Part shown: piece after piece, positions 38,433 through 46,692 of the stretch
How positions within the stretch are numbered: position 1 is the first letter of the stretch
Layout: the number at the start of each line of letters is the position of its first letter
NCBI RefSeq assembly: GCF_021266465.1
Contig: NZ_CP089848.1
Location: forward strand, 1,426,001 to 1,490,000
Direction: 5' to 3'
Source of the DNA: Paralcaligenes sp. KSB-10
Lineage (GTDB): Bacteria > Pseudomonadota > Gammaproteobacteria > Burkholderiales > Burkholderiaceae_B
DNA: 64,000 nucleotides
The notes under the pieces: generated by a model
Database searches by the model: none
Told to the model about the DNA's origin: nothing
Seen by the model: only the letters and a program-made list of their open reading frames with translations
Position numbers and translations under genes: made by a program

Positions 38433-38807
38433 ATGGATCCAAACCCTTCAGTCCAGCGGCCCGCGCGGCGCAAGCACAGCAAGGCTCTCAAGGCACAGAT
38501 TCTTCAGGCTTGTGAGCAGCCTGACGCTTCGGTCGCGGGCATCGCCATTGCACACGGCCTGAACCCGAACATGGTGCAGCGCTGGCGCCGCGAAGCCAGA
38601 CGCGGTGAATTGACACTGTCGGACGCGCCGGCGTTTATTCCTGTCGTTGCCACGGCGGGCTGCGCGATGAGCACACACCACAGCGCACAGACTGCGTCGG
38701 AGGCCATCGAGGTTCAACTGCAACGGGGTAGCTTGCAAGCGCGGGTGAGCTGGCCCGCACAGGCCGCTGGCGAGTGCGCTGCCTGGCTGCGGGAACTGTT
38801 TCGGTGA
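38433..38807 (+). CDS. tnpA: IS66 TnpA-type accessory protein
   Basis: A 124-residue protein with an N-terminal helix-turn-helix of the IS66 Orf1/transposase-8-like type (RRKHSKALKAQILQACEQPD, VAGIAIAHGLNPNMVQRWRR). It is required with TnpB for transposition in studied IS66 elements. Its stop overlaps the tnpB GTG start. Confidence 0.92.
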   Translation: MDPNPSVQRPARRKHSKALKAQILQACEQPDASVAGIAIAHGLNPNMVQRWRREARRGELTLSDAPAFIPVVATAGCAMSTHHSAQTASEAIEVQLQRGSLQARVSWPAQAAGECAAWLRELFR

Positions 38808-39136
38808 TCCGCATCGAGAGGGTCTGGTTAGCCGTCGAACCCGTGGACATGCGTAGCGGCATGGATCGGCTACTGGCCAGGGTAGTGGAAGTCTTCGGCG
38901 CCTCGCAGCCGCATCACGCTTATGTATTTGCTAACCGCCGGGGCACACGGCTAAAGGTCCTGGTGTGTGACGGCTTCGGCATCTGGCTGGCCGTGCGCCG
39001 CTTGCATCAGGGCAGTGTGCACTGGCCAAGATCCGGCGACACCCAGATTGAACTGACTGCTGAGCAGGCACGGGCCCTGGTCATTGGCCTGCCATGGCAA
39101 CGCTTGGGCGAGTACGAGTCTATCGCTATCTTATGA
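38804..39136 (+). CDS. tnpB: IS66 TnpB (Orf2) protein
   Basis: A 110-residue IS66 Orf2-like protein: RVWLAVEPVDMRSGMDRLLA and HAYVFANRRGTRLKVLVCDG are the family core. I use the GTG at 38804, which overlaps the tnpA stop (GTGA); an in-frame ATG at 38774 lies inside tnpA. Its molecular role in transposition is unsettled. Confidence 0.93.
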   Translation: MIRIERVWLAVEPVDMRSGMDRLLARVVEVFGASQPHHAYVFANRRGTRLKVLVCDGFGIWLAVRRLHQGSVHWPRSGDTQIELTAEQARALVIGLPWQRLGEYESIAIL

Positions 39137-39193
39137 CCACGGATTTGCAATCCGGTGCAATCCGAATGGTACGCCGCTCACAGGCATGGCATC

Positions 39194-40771
39194 ATGGCGG
39201 CCATGTCTTTGAAATCTGCTCCTGCCCTCGAACAGCTTGATGCCAAGGCCCTGCGGGCATTGGCCAGGCAATTGATGGGTGAGCTCGATGAGACCCGCCA
39301 GGTCGTGGCCAAGCAAGCGCACGACATCCAGTTCAAGGAAACCCACATCCGCAAGCTCACGCATGAGATTGCGGTGCTGCGCCGCTATCGCTTCGGTAAG
39401 AAGAGCGAACAGCTCGGCGGCGAGCAGGGGCTGTTGCTGGAAGACGCCGTCGATGCTGACATCGCTGCCATCGAGCAGGAGTTGATCAGTCTAGGCGGAC
39501 AGCCGCCTGCGCAGAAGACGGTCTCTGAGCCCAAGCGTCAGGCCTTGCCGCCGGAGTTGCCCCGTATCCAGGTGCGCCACGAACCGCACTGCACCACGTG
39601 TACTTGCGGCTGCCAGATGCAGCGCATCGGTGAGAGCATTACCGAGAAGCTGGATTACATTCCTGGCGTGTTCAACGTTGAACAACATATCCGGGGCAAG
39701 TGGACTTGCCGTCAGTGCGAAACGCTGACCCAGGCGCCCATGCCGGCACAGGTCATCGACAAGGGAATCGCTACCTCGGGTCTGCTGGCTCAAGTGTTGG
39801 TAGCGAAGTATGCGGATCATCTCCCGCTCTACCGCCAAGAACAGATATTTGCACGCGCCGGCGTCAAGATCCCCCGCTCCACGCTTGCTGAATGGGTAGG
39901 CGTATGCGGGGTGCGCTTGCAGCCGCTGGTCGATGCCCTGCGCGAGGCCATCCTGAACGAACCTGTTGTGCATGTGGACGAAACACCTGTTCAAGTCCTG
40001 CAACCGGGTAGCAAGAAGACCCATCGCGCGTATCTGTGGGCCTATGCCCCGGGCGCCTTCCAGGACCTGAAGGCGGTCGTTTATGACTTTACTGAGGGAC
40101 GTAGCGGCGCACACGCTCGAGCCTTCCTCGGCGACTGGCGCGGCGAGCTCGTCTGCGACGACTACGGTGGCTATAAAGCCTGCTTCGAGCAAGGTATTGC
40201 CGAGGTCGGCTGCATGGCGCACGCCCGACGCAAGTTCTTCGAATTGCACCAGTCGGGCAAAAGTCTGATTGCCGAGCAGGCGCTCAAATCCATCGGACAG
40301 CTCTATGAGATCGAAGCCCAAGGGACAGACTTGCTTCCTGAGCAGCGCCAGCGCCTACGTGAACAACAGGCCAGGCCGATTGCCGAGACACTGCACGCCT
40401 GGATGACGGCCCATCGTCTGAAGGTGCCCGACGGTACCGGCATTGCCCGAGCGCTGGACTACAACCTGAAGCGCTGGGCGGCGCTGACGCGCTACCTGGA
40501 TGATGGTCGATTACCCATCGATAACAACTGGATCGAGAACCAAATCCGGCCCATCGCCCTTGGGCGCAAGAACTGGTTGTTCGCTGGCTCCCAGCGGGCG
40601 GGCCGGCGTGCGGCTGCCGTGATGAGTCTGATCCTGTCCGCAAAGATGAACGGGCATGATCCGTATGCCTATCTGAAGGATGTGCTCACGCGCCTGCCTA
40701 CGCATCCGAATAACCGGATTGAAGAACTGCTGCCGCAAAACTGGATGCCCGTTGCGGCCTCACGATCATAA
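39194..40771 (+). CDS. tnpC: IS66 transposase TnpC
   Basis: DDE transposase of about 525 residues. A Leu-rich coiled coil (about 20-60) and a zinc-binding segment (CTTCTCGCQMQRIG ... CRQCETL) precede the catalytic domain. The acidic residues lie in VVHVDETPVQVL, LVCDDYGGYKACFE and DNNWIENQIRPIALGRKNW, the last being the typical IS66 C-terminal block. The start is uncertain among 39155, 39194 and 39203. No stop or frameshift is seen. Confidence 0.94.
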   Translation: MAAMSLKSAPALEQLDAKALRALARQLMGELDETRQVVAKQAHDIQFKETHIRKLTHEIAVLRRYRFGKKSEQLGGEQGLLLEDAVDADIAAIEQELISLGGQPPAQKTVSEPKRQALPPELPRIQVRHEPHCTTCTCGCQMQRIGESITEKLDYIPGVFNVEQHIRGKWTCRQCETLTQAPMPAQVIDKGIATSGLLAQVLVAKYADHLPLYRQEQIFARAGVKIPRSTLAEWVGVCGVRLQPLVDALREAILNEPVVHVDETPVQVLQPGSKKTHRAYLWAYAPGAFQDLKAVVYDFTEGRSGAHARAFLGDWRGELVCDDYGGYKACFEQGIAEVGCMAHARRKFFELHQSGKSLIAEQALKSIGQLYEIEAQGTDLLPEQRQRLREQQARPIAETLHAWMTAHRLKVPDGTGIARALDYNLKRWAALTRYLDDGRLPIDNNWIENQIRPIALGRKNWLFAGSQRAGRRAAAVMSLILSAKMNGHDPYAYLKDVLTRLPTHPNNRIEELLPQNWMPVAASRS

Positions 40772-40779
40772 GGAAAGTC

Positions 40780-41121
40780 ATGGAGTTTACTGAACTAGAA
40801 CTTGCAAGGGTGCATCGCACCATGACGCCATACATTGCGCGCCGTCGTCCTCGCCCAGAGATACGAGAGGAGCTTGATATTGGCTACTCCGTTGAGGGCC
40901 AGTCTGTCATTATTCATGAAGACCGCCGCTTGTACGATGGCTCGCGTCTGTTAGAACCCGTAGCGAAGGCAACGTGGGTCAGGACGCAAAAGGTCTGGAG
41001 AGTCTTCTGGATGCGGGCCGACCTTCGGTGGCACAGCTATGAACCTCTCGCCAAGGTGCGCACCCTTGATAACGTTCTAGAGGGGGTCGACGCCGACCCC
41101 TATGGATGCTTCTGGGGTTAA
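40780..41121 (+). CDS. DUF3024-family passenger protein of the IS66 element
   Basis: A 113-residue protein starting eight bases after tnpC with AAGGAAAG just upstream. The sequence (MTPYIARRRPRPEIREELDI, VEGQSVIIHEDRRLYDGS) fits DUF3024, small proteins often found near transposases. It lies inside the terminal inverted repeats and so travels with the element. Function unknown. Confidence 0.75.
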   Translation: MEFTELELARVHRTMTPYIARRRPRPEIREELDIGYSVEGQSVIIHEDRRLYDGSRLLEPVAKATWVRTQKVWRVFWMRADLRWHSYEPLAKVRTLDNVLEGVDADPYGCFWG

Positions 41122-41193
41122 TCTGTTAGCCAACATATACCCACCCAGGACGTCAATGTGTGATGCCCGGCCGCTTACGAAGAACTGGGGTCT

Positions 41194-42891
41194 TTACTGT
41201 TTAACTCCCTTATCAAGAGCCGCCCCCCTCTCTGACTTGCCCTCGATCTCGAGTTGCCTTGCGCGCTCGCGGAGCGTGAATTTCTGAATCTTGCCTGTGG
41301 CGGTTTTTTGCAGTTCACCGATCACGACTCGCGTTGGCACTTTGTAATGTGCCAGATTCGCGCGACAGTGTGTAATTAGTTCAGCTTCCCCGGTCGCGGT
41401 GCCGGGAGTCAACTCGACGAAGGCACAGGGCGTCTCGCCCCACTTAGGGTGCGGCATCGCGACGACTGCGGCTTCGCGCACGGCAGCGTGGCGATACAGG
41501 ACTTCCTCGACCTCGACAGAGTTGATATTCTCACCGCCCGAGATGATCACGTCCTTGGCGCGGTCCTTGATCTGCATATAGCCGTCTGGATGCACGACGG
41601 CAAGATCGCCCGAACGGAACCAGCCGCCCGCAAAGGCCTCGGCGGTCGCCTGCGGATTCTTCAGGTAGCCTTTCATGGTCATATTGCCACGGAACATGAC
41701 CTCGCCGATTGTGTGCCCGTCGCGCGGCACCGGCGCGAGGGTATCCGGATCGAGCACCGCCATGCTCTCCTGCGCGGTGTAGCGCACGCCCTGCCGGCTC
41801 TTCTTCACTGCGAGCGCCGCGATGTCGAGCGCCCGCCACTCGGGCGGTTCGGCGCATACCGCGGCCGGGCCGTAGACCTCGGTGAGCCCGTAAATCTGGG
41901 TGATCTCGAAGCCCATGCGCTGCATCGCCTCGATCACCGGTACAGGCGGCGGCGCGCCGCCGATGAGCCCATGCACGCGATGCGCAATGCCCGTCTTCCA
42001 CGCCGACGGCGCGTCCGCGAGCATCGCATGCACCACCGGCGCGCCGCAGTAATGCGTGACGCGGTGCTCTCGGATCATTGCCAGGACCTGACGCGGTTCG
42101 AAGCGGCGCAGGCAGATGTGGGTGCCTGCGTTCGCCGCAAGCGTCCAGGCAAAGCACCAACCGTTGCAATGGAACATAGGCAGCGTCCACAGAAACACCG
42201 AATGGTGCGGCATCTCCCAGTCGATCATGTTAGAGAGCGCTGCTAGATACGCGCCTCGGTGGTGGTACACGACGCCCTTCGGGCTACCGGTCGTGCCCGA
42301 TGTGTAGTTGAGGGCGATCGCCTGCCATTCGTCGGCGGGGTCCTCGCCTTCGAAGTCTGGTGATCCCGAGGCGATGAAAGCCTCGTAATCGTGCTCGCCG
42401 AGGCGTTCGCCGCCCGGGCCTTCGGCGTCGTCGATGTCAATTACCAGGAGGGGCTCACCGAGCAGCGCGAGTGCGTCGGCGACGGTCGCCGAATACTCGG
42501 TATCGATGATCAGTACCCGTGCCTCGCAATGCCTGAGGATAAACGCGATCGCCTGGGCATCGAGTCGCGTGTTAATCGTGCACAGGACCGAGCCCGCCAT
42601 CGGCACACCGAAATGCGCTTCGATCATCTCCGGCGTGTTTGCCGCAATCACCGCGACGGTGTCGCCACGGCCGACGCCCCGCGCCTTCAGCGCCGACGCG
42701 AGCCGGCAGGCCCGTGCGTTGAACTGCGCCCACGTGTAGCGCCGCCCGCCGTGTATCACCGCAATGCGTTCGGGATAGACGGCGACGCTGCGCTTGAGAA
42801 AGGAAAGCGGACTTAGCGGCATATGATTTGCCGCTTGGCGGCCGAGATCGGTTTCGTAGGGATTGTTGCGAGCCAATTTCACAAACCTCAT
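41194..42891 (-). CDS. AMP-dependent acyl-CoA synthetase/ligase
   Basis: Activates a carboxylic acid to its CoA thioester with ATP. The 565-residue protein has the AMP-binding signature YTSGTTGSPKGVVYHHRG, the A5 motif QIYGLTEVYGPA, the hinge region SGDLAVVHPDGYMQIKDRAK and ISGGENINSVEVE, and the catalytic Lys in KTATGKIQKF. It resembles medium-chain or short-chain fatty acyl ligases of the LcfB/DmdB type; substrate is open. The start MRFVKLARNNPYETDL at 42891 fits the family N-terminus. It is downstream of an acyl-CoA dehydrogenase. Confidence 0.9.
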   Translation of the reverse strand: MRFVKLARNNPYETDLGRQAANHMPLSPLSFLKRSVAVYPERIAVIHGGRRYTWAQFNARACRLASALKARGVGRGDTVAVIAANTPEMIEAHFGVPMAGSVLCTINTRLDAQAIAFILRHCEARVLIIDTEYSATVADALALLGEPLLVIDIDDAEGPGGERLGEHDYEAFIASGSPDFEGEDPADEWQAIALNYTSGTTGSPKGVVYHHRGAYLAALSNMIDWEMPHHSVFLWTLPMFHCNGWCFAWTLAANAGTHICLRRFEPRQVLAMIREHRVTHYCGAPVVHAMLADAPSAWKTGIAHRVHGLIGGAPPPVPVIEAMQRMGFEITQIYGLTEVYGPAAVCAEPPEWRALDIAALAVKKSRQGVRYTAQESMAVLDPDTLAPVPRDGHTIGEVMFRGNMTMKGYLKNPQATAEAFAGGWFRSGDLAVVHPDGYMQIKDRAKDVIISGGENINSVEVEEVLYRHAAVREAAVVAMPHPKWGETPCAFVELTPGTATGEAELITHCRANLAHYKVPTRVVIGELQKTATGKIQKFTLRERARQLEIEGKSERGAALDKGVKQ

Positions 42892-42939
42892 AAGAATCGC
42901 GGCCCCGTCCCTAGGCATGGACCGGCCGATGCGCATCAT

Positions 42940-44085
42940 CTAACGCAGCACGTCTCGGGAGATGATCAAGCGCTGGATCTCGGAGGTGCCTTCAACAATC
43001 TCCAACACCTTCGCATCGCCGAAAGCGCGTGACACCGGGTACTCGGCCATGATCCCGTTGCCTCCGTGGATCTGGACCGCTTGATGCGCGGCCTCCATCG
43101 CGCGCTCCGTCGCGAAGAGTTTGGCCATCGATGCCTGCACGTCGCACGGTTGCGCGGTGTCCCTGCGCACGGCTGCGTCGTAGAGCATCAGCCGTGCTGC
43201 ATGCGCGTGTGTGGCCATGTCGGCAACCTTGAACTGCAGCGCCTGAAACTCCTCGAGGCGCTTGCCGAACGCGGTGCGCTCCTTCATGTATGCGACTGAG
43301 CGCTCCACCGATCCCTGCAGAATGCCGAGACCCAGCGCCCCGATCAGAATGCGGCCGGTGCTGATGTTAGAGAGCGTCTGCTTTAGGCCCGCGCCCGGCT
43401 CGCCCAGGAGATTGTTGGCCGGAAGCCGGCAGTCCTCGAAGAACAGTTCGTAGGTCGTCGAGCCTCTCCAGCCTATCTTCTTCAGCTTATTGCCGAGAGA
43501 AAAGCCGGGCGTGCCGACCGGCAGGATGAAGTTCGAGATCTCCTTGCGTCCGTCCGACCGAGTTCCACTCAAAGCGGCGATCACGACCGGGCCGGTAATG
43601 TCGGTACCGGAATTCGTGATGAAGGTCTTCGAGCCGTTAATAATCCAATGTCCGTCGCGCAGCACTGCACGAGTTTGAATGTTGGCCGCATCCGAACCTG
43701 CATTCGGCTCGGTGAGGCCGATGCAGCCGACCTGGCTGCCTTCCAATATGGGCCGTAAATACTGCTCCTTCTGCGCTGCAGTGCCGAAGTTGTTGATCAA
43801 GCTCGCTGGCGTTGAGTTCGCCATCACCGACGAGGCGACCGCGGCATCGACGCGAGCGAGCTCTTCGAGCACAATCGTGAAGCCCAGCCAGTCACCGCCC
43901 CCGCCGCCATATTGTTCGGGATAAGGTAGGCCTAAGAAGCCGAGTTCGCCAGCCTGTTTCCAGATATCATAGGCGAAGCCCTGTTCTTCCCATAGTTTCT
44001 CGGAGATCGGAGCGACCTCATTCTCGGCGAAGCGCCGCACCGACTCGCGAATTAGTTCGTGTTGTTCATTAATCAAACATTTCAT
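42940..44085 (-). CDS. Acyl-CoA dehydrogenase
   Basis: FAD enzyme that makes 2-enoyl-CoA from acyl-CoA (381 residues). The family patterns are present: IGLTEPNAGSDAANIQTRA (FAD/substrate), ASMAKLFATERAM, HGGNGIMAEYPVSRAFGDAK, and the C-terminal EIVEGTSEIQRLIISRDVL with the catalytic Glu of the short/medium-chain class. The start MKCLINEQHELIR is used. The gene immediately upstream is only a fragment of an aldehyde dehydrogenase, whose remnant abuts and overlaps this start region. Confidence 0.93.
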   Translation of the reverse strand: MKCLINEQHELIRESVRRFAENEVAPISEKLWEEQGFAYDIWKQAGELGFLGLPYPEQYGGGGGDWLGFTIVLEELARVDAAVASSVMANSTPASLINNFGTAAQKEQYLRPILEGSQVGCIGLTEPNAGSDAANIQTRAVLRDGHWIINGSKTFITNSGTDITGPVVIAALSGTRSDGRKEISNFILPVGTPGFSLGNKLKKIGWRGSTTYELFFEDCRLPANNLLGEPGAGLKQTLSNISTGRILIGALGLGILQGSVERSVAYMKERTAFGKRLEEFQALQFKVADMATHAHAARLMLYDAAVRRDTAQPCDVQASMAKLFATERAMEAAHQAVQIHGGNGIMAEYPVSRAFGDAKVLEIVEGTSEIQRLIISRDVLR

Positions 44086-44297
44086 GATGGATTTCCTTGC
44101 AGGTTGAGCGAGCACGTAGGCGGTCTTGACCGTGTGTAGAATTCGCGTGCGTAGGCTACCTGCTCGGTGCTCGCCTCTGCATAGCGGCCGACAACGTCGT
44201 CAAGACCGGAGGGAGTCACGTTGATCAACCTTCTCGTGGAGCCGACCCACTTGCTGTTAATGTAGTTGGAATTCATGTCATCGCTCGTCATGTTCAA
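44082..44297 (-). pseudogene. Aldehyde dehydrogenase N-terminal fragment
   Basis: About 70 residues that match only the first part of an aldehyde dehydrogenase: NYINSKWVGSTRRLINVTPS, then GLDDVVGRYAEASTEQVAYA. After that the frame becomes unrelated and runs into the ribosome-site region of the acyl-CoA dehydrogenase gene. The NAD-binding and Cys/Glu catalytic regions are absent. This is a deletion remnant whose 3' end coincides with the junction to the downstream gene. Confidence 0.75.
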
Positions 44298-44300
44298 GCC

Positions 44301-44584
44301 TCAGAATGAGTCTTCAAGCATGCGCAGATAGTTCTCGGCGGTCGCGGTGCGGGGATTGGTCCTGTGGCAATGGTCCTTCGTCGCGGCTTGGGCGATTCCC
44401 GGAAGCACATCGCGTGGAACCCCCATCGCATGGAGGCCGGATCGGCGCTGGGCGCAAGCCCCATGGCTTTGGCGCGTTGCTCGTGCTTGGCACCGATCGT
44501 CGGGTGATTGAACCGCAGCACCGCCGGCAGCTTCACTGCGCCGAAGTCGAATTGGATCGTGGTCAGGTAGTTGATCGTTGTCAT
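44301..44584 (-). pseudogene. Iron-containing alcohol dehydrogenase remnant (internal deletion plus frameshift)
   Basis: The first residues MTTINYLTTIQFDFGAVKL match the start of a group III iron-dependent alcohol dehydrogenase. They are joined directly to PAVLRFNHPTIGAKHEQRAK, which belongs to the C-terminal third. The frame then shifts, and the last part reads GIAQAATKDHCHRTNPRTA then ENYLRMLEDSF, the normal C-terminus, ending at 44301. So roughly two thirds of the gene, including the metal-binding histidines, has been deleted. With the adjacent aldehyde dehydrogenase fragment it marks a lost alcohol-oxidising operon. Confidence 0.8.
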
Positions 44585-44622
44585 GTGTCTGTATATCTCT
44601 GTCGCATGCGTTTTTTAGGAGG

Positions 44623-46191
44623 TCAGGGCCGGAATAGCGTTGCATCCATAAGGGGCAGGGGGGCGGCGATGCGTATCGGTGGGTAATCCATCAGTGCGAG
44701 GACTTGGGTCTGAAGGTCGATGCCCGGTGCGATCTCGGTCAGCACAAGGCCCTCGGGCTCGATATCGAATACTGCACGCTCGGTGATGACCCTCGCGTTC
44801 TGTCTGCGCTTGGCGACGTTTGCGCCCACGGGGTAGGTGATCTCCTGCACCTGTCCGACAAACTTGCGCACCTCGCCTTCGCGCACAATCGCGAGCTGAC
44901 CGTCCTCGACATTGACCTCTAGCCCGCCGGTGGTGAAGGTGCCGGTGAAAAGCAGTGTCTCGGCGTTGTAGGCGATGTCGATGAAACCGCCGGGGCCGGG
45001 ATTCGCGGCGCCGAAGCGGCTCACATTGACGTTGCCGGCCGCGTCGAGCTGGGCGAACGCGAGTGCCGCAGTCTTGCAGTTGCCGCCATTGATGAAGTCG
45101 AACTGCGCGGGCCCGTCGATGAGCGCCTCGGGATACTTGTTAGCCGAGAACTGCCAGCCGCTCATCACGATGCCGCCGAAAGGACCATGTTCGGTTGTAA
45201 AGCGGTAATCGAGCAGGCCCTTGCCGTCGAAGGCACCATCTTCCATCATCACCGCCGGCACGTTAGACGACGCACCGAATCCGAAGATCGTCGGCACGCC
45301 GGGGCGGATCTCGCGCGCCGTGCGCCGCGCGATGATCTTGTCAGCTCCCGGCGGCAGGCGGTCGGCGCCGTGGCCGGGGAAGATCTGGCCGCCAAGATAG
45401 GCGTCGTCGTAGCGCACATCAGTCGTCATCATCGGCGTCGGTTCGACGACGATCCGATCGACGAGCTCGCCCGGCAAGCGCACGCTGTGCACTAGGCGCG
45501 CCTGGCGCGGTACAATCTTGCGAACCTGCGCAATCACGGTGCCGCCCGAAGCCTTTACTGCAAGCGCCATTGCCAGTGCTGAGGACGTGATCGGTTCGTC
45601 TTCAAAGCTCAGGTTTCCGTACTCGTCGGCGCTGGTCGCCCGCAGGAAGCCAACATCGAGCGGCCAACTCGGATAGAACAAGTGTTCCTCGCCGTCGATC
45701 TCCATCAGCCGCACGAGATCCTTCTCGGCGCGCAGCGTGTATTTGCCGCCTTGCTGGCGTGGATCGATATAGGAGCCGATGCCGATGCGTGTGAGGTAAC
45801 CCGGGCTGCGACGCGCAACCTCGCGCAGCCAGTGCATTGTCGCGCCGATTGGCCAGCAGTAGGCCTCGATCTTGTTCTCGCGAATCAGGCGCATCATCTC
45901 CGGCCGCTTGCCGGTCGCGGGATCGATGGTGTTGATGAAGTTGCCCGAAACGACGCGCTTCATCAACCCCTCTATCGCGACGTGATCCATGCCGCGGATG
46001 CCCATTGCATCGCCGACGCTGACTGGGAAGAAGAAGGTCAGGTCGCGCGGCGCCGCGGTTTCCCGAAAGCGCCGTGCAAGCTCCTGGAGCAGCGCGTCAG
46101 GCGTCAGCCAGCCGATTACACCGACGCTGCCAATCGCCTGCCCGGTGCGGATATCGGCGACCGCCTCGGCCGCTGTGCATATCTTGTTCAT
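44623..46191 (-). CDS. Family I acyl-CoA:carboxylate CoA-transferase (fused subunits)
   Basis: A 522-residue CoA-transferase with the alpha and beta halves in one chain, like propionate or acetoacetate-type enzymes. The catalytic glutamate lies in FTTEHGPFGGIVMSG. Other features are IGSVGVIGWLTPDALLQELA at the N-terminus and GGFIDIAYNAETLLFTGTF in the beta half. It would exchange CoA between acyl donors and carboxylates. The start MNKICTAAEAVADI at 46191 is used. It precedes the dehydrogenase remnants on the same strand, after a MaoC gene. Confidence 0.88.
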   Translation of the reverse strand: MNKICTAAEAVADIRTGQAIGSVGVIGWLTPDALLQELARRFRETAAPRDLTFFFPVSVGDAMGIRGMDHVAIEGLMKRVVSGNFINTIDPATGKRPEMMRLIRENKIEAYCWPIGATMHWLREVARRSPGYLTRIGIGSYIDPRQQGGKYTLRAEKDLVRLMEIDGEEHLFYPSWPLDVGFLRATSADEYGNLSFEDEPITSSALAMALAVKASGGTVIAQVRKIVPRQARLVHSVRLPGELVDRIVVEPTPMMTTDVRYDDAYLGGQIFPGHGADRLPPGADKIIARRTAREIRPGVPTIFGFGASSNVPAVMMEDGAFDGKGLLDYRFTTEHGPFGGIVMSGWQFSANKYPEALIDGPAQFDFINGGNCKTAALAFAQLDAAGNVNVSRFGAANPGPGGFIDIAYNAETLLFTGTFTTGGLEVNVEDGQLAIVREGEVRKFVGQVQEITYPVGANVAKRRQNARVITERAVFDIEPEGLVLTEIAPGIDLQTQVLALMDYPPIRIAAPLPLMDATLFRP

Positions 46192-46211
46192 GTCGTGCTC
46201 TCCCGACCCGC

Positions 46212-46661
46212 TCATTCTTGGAAGTGGATGATGTGGGTGCCCACGCACACGATTTCGCCGCGCTGGTTGGTCAGTGTTGCGTCCGCCCACAGCCGCTTCT
46301 TTTCGTCGTCGGCGCGCGCGATGCGGTAATGGATTGTCAGCGTGTCGCCGATGAACACCGACTTCGTGAAACGCACGTGGTCGTACCCATAGGACACGGC
46401 GGGCCGCTCGATCAGACCGAGATACTTGGTCACTGCGCCGGCGATGTAGCCGACAAACATCGCGCCCTGCGCGACGCGGGCGCCGAGGCCGACGCGCTTG
46501 CAGTATTCCTCGTCGACATGGTTTGGGTGGTTGTCGCCGCTGATGCCCGCGAACGCATAGATGTCATATTCGCTGACGGTACGCGTGTAGCTGGTCTCGG
46601 TGCCGATCAGATTCGACACAGGTCCTTGATGCGGCTTCGTAAATTTGAGAGATTCGGTCAT
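46212..46661 (-). CDS. MaoC-like enoyl-CoA hydratase
   Basis: A 149-residue hot-dog-fold protein. The (R)-hydratase catalytic pattern is visible as YAFAGISGDNHPNHVDEEYC, with Asp and His five residues apart. It would hydrate 2-enoyl-CoA and, next to the acyl-CoA dehydrogenase and ligase genes, may serve a short beta-oxidation-like route. The start MTESLKFTKPHQGP at 46661 follows a GGAGA-type site. It ends 21 bp before the CoA-transferase. Confidence 0.85.
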   Translation of the reverse strand: MTESLKFTKPHQGPVSNLIGTETSYTRTVSEYDIYAFAGISGDNHPNHVDEEYCKRVGLGARVAQGAMFVGYIAGAVTKYLGLIERPAVSYGYDHVRFTKSVFIGDTLTIHYRIARADDEKKRLWADATLTNQRGEIVCVGTHIIHFQE

Positions 46662-46692
46662 GACATGGTCTCCTTTTGATTGTTGGTGTGGG

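Larger units (their letters stand above)
38353..41178 (+). mobile_element. IS66-family insertion sequence (2826 bp) with 8-bp target duplication
   Basis: Imperfect 22-bp terminal inverted repeats (38353-38374 and 41157-41178, 15 of 22 matching) begin GTAAGCG, the IS66 terminal signature. The 8-bp sequence GAAGAACT flanks both ends exactly (38345-38352 and 41179-41186). Inside are tnpA, tnpB, tnpC and a small passenger gene, all open and in order, so the element looks complete and recently inserted. The rejoined target would be non-coding sequence just past the acyl-CoA ligase stop, so no gene appears interrupted. Confidence 0.95.
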
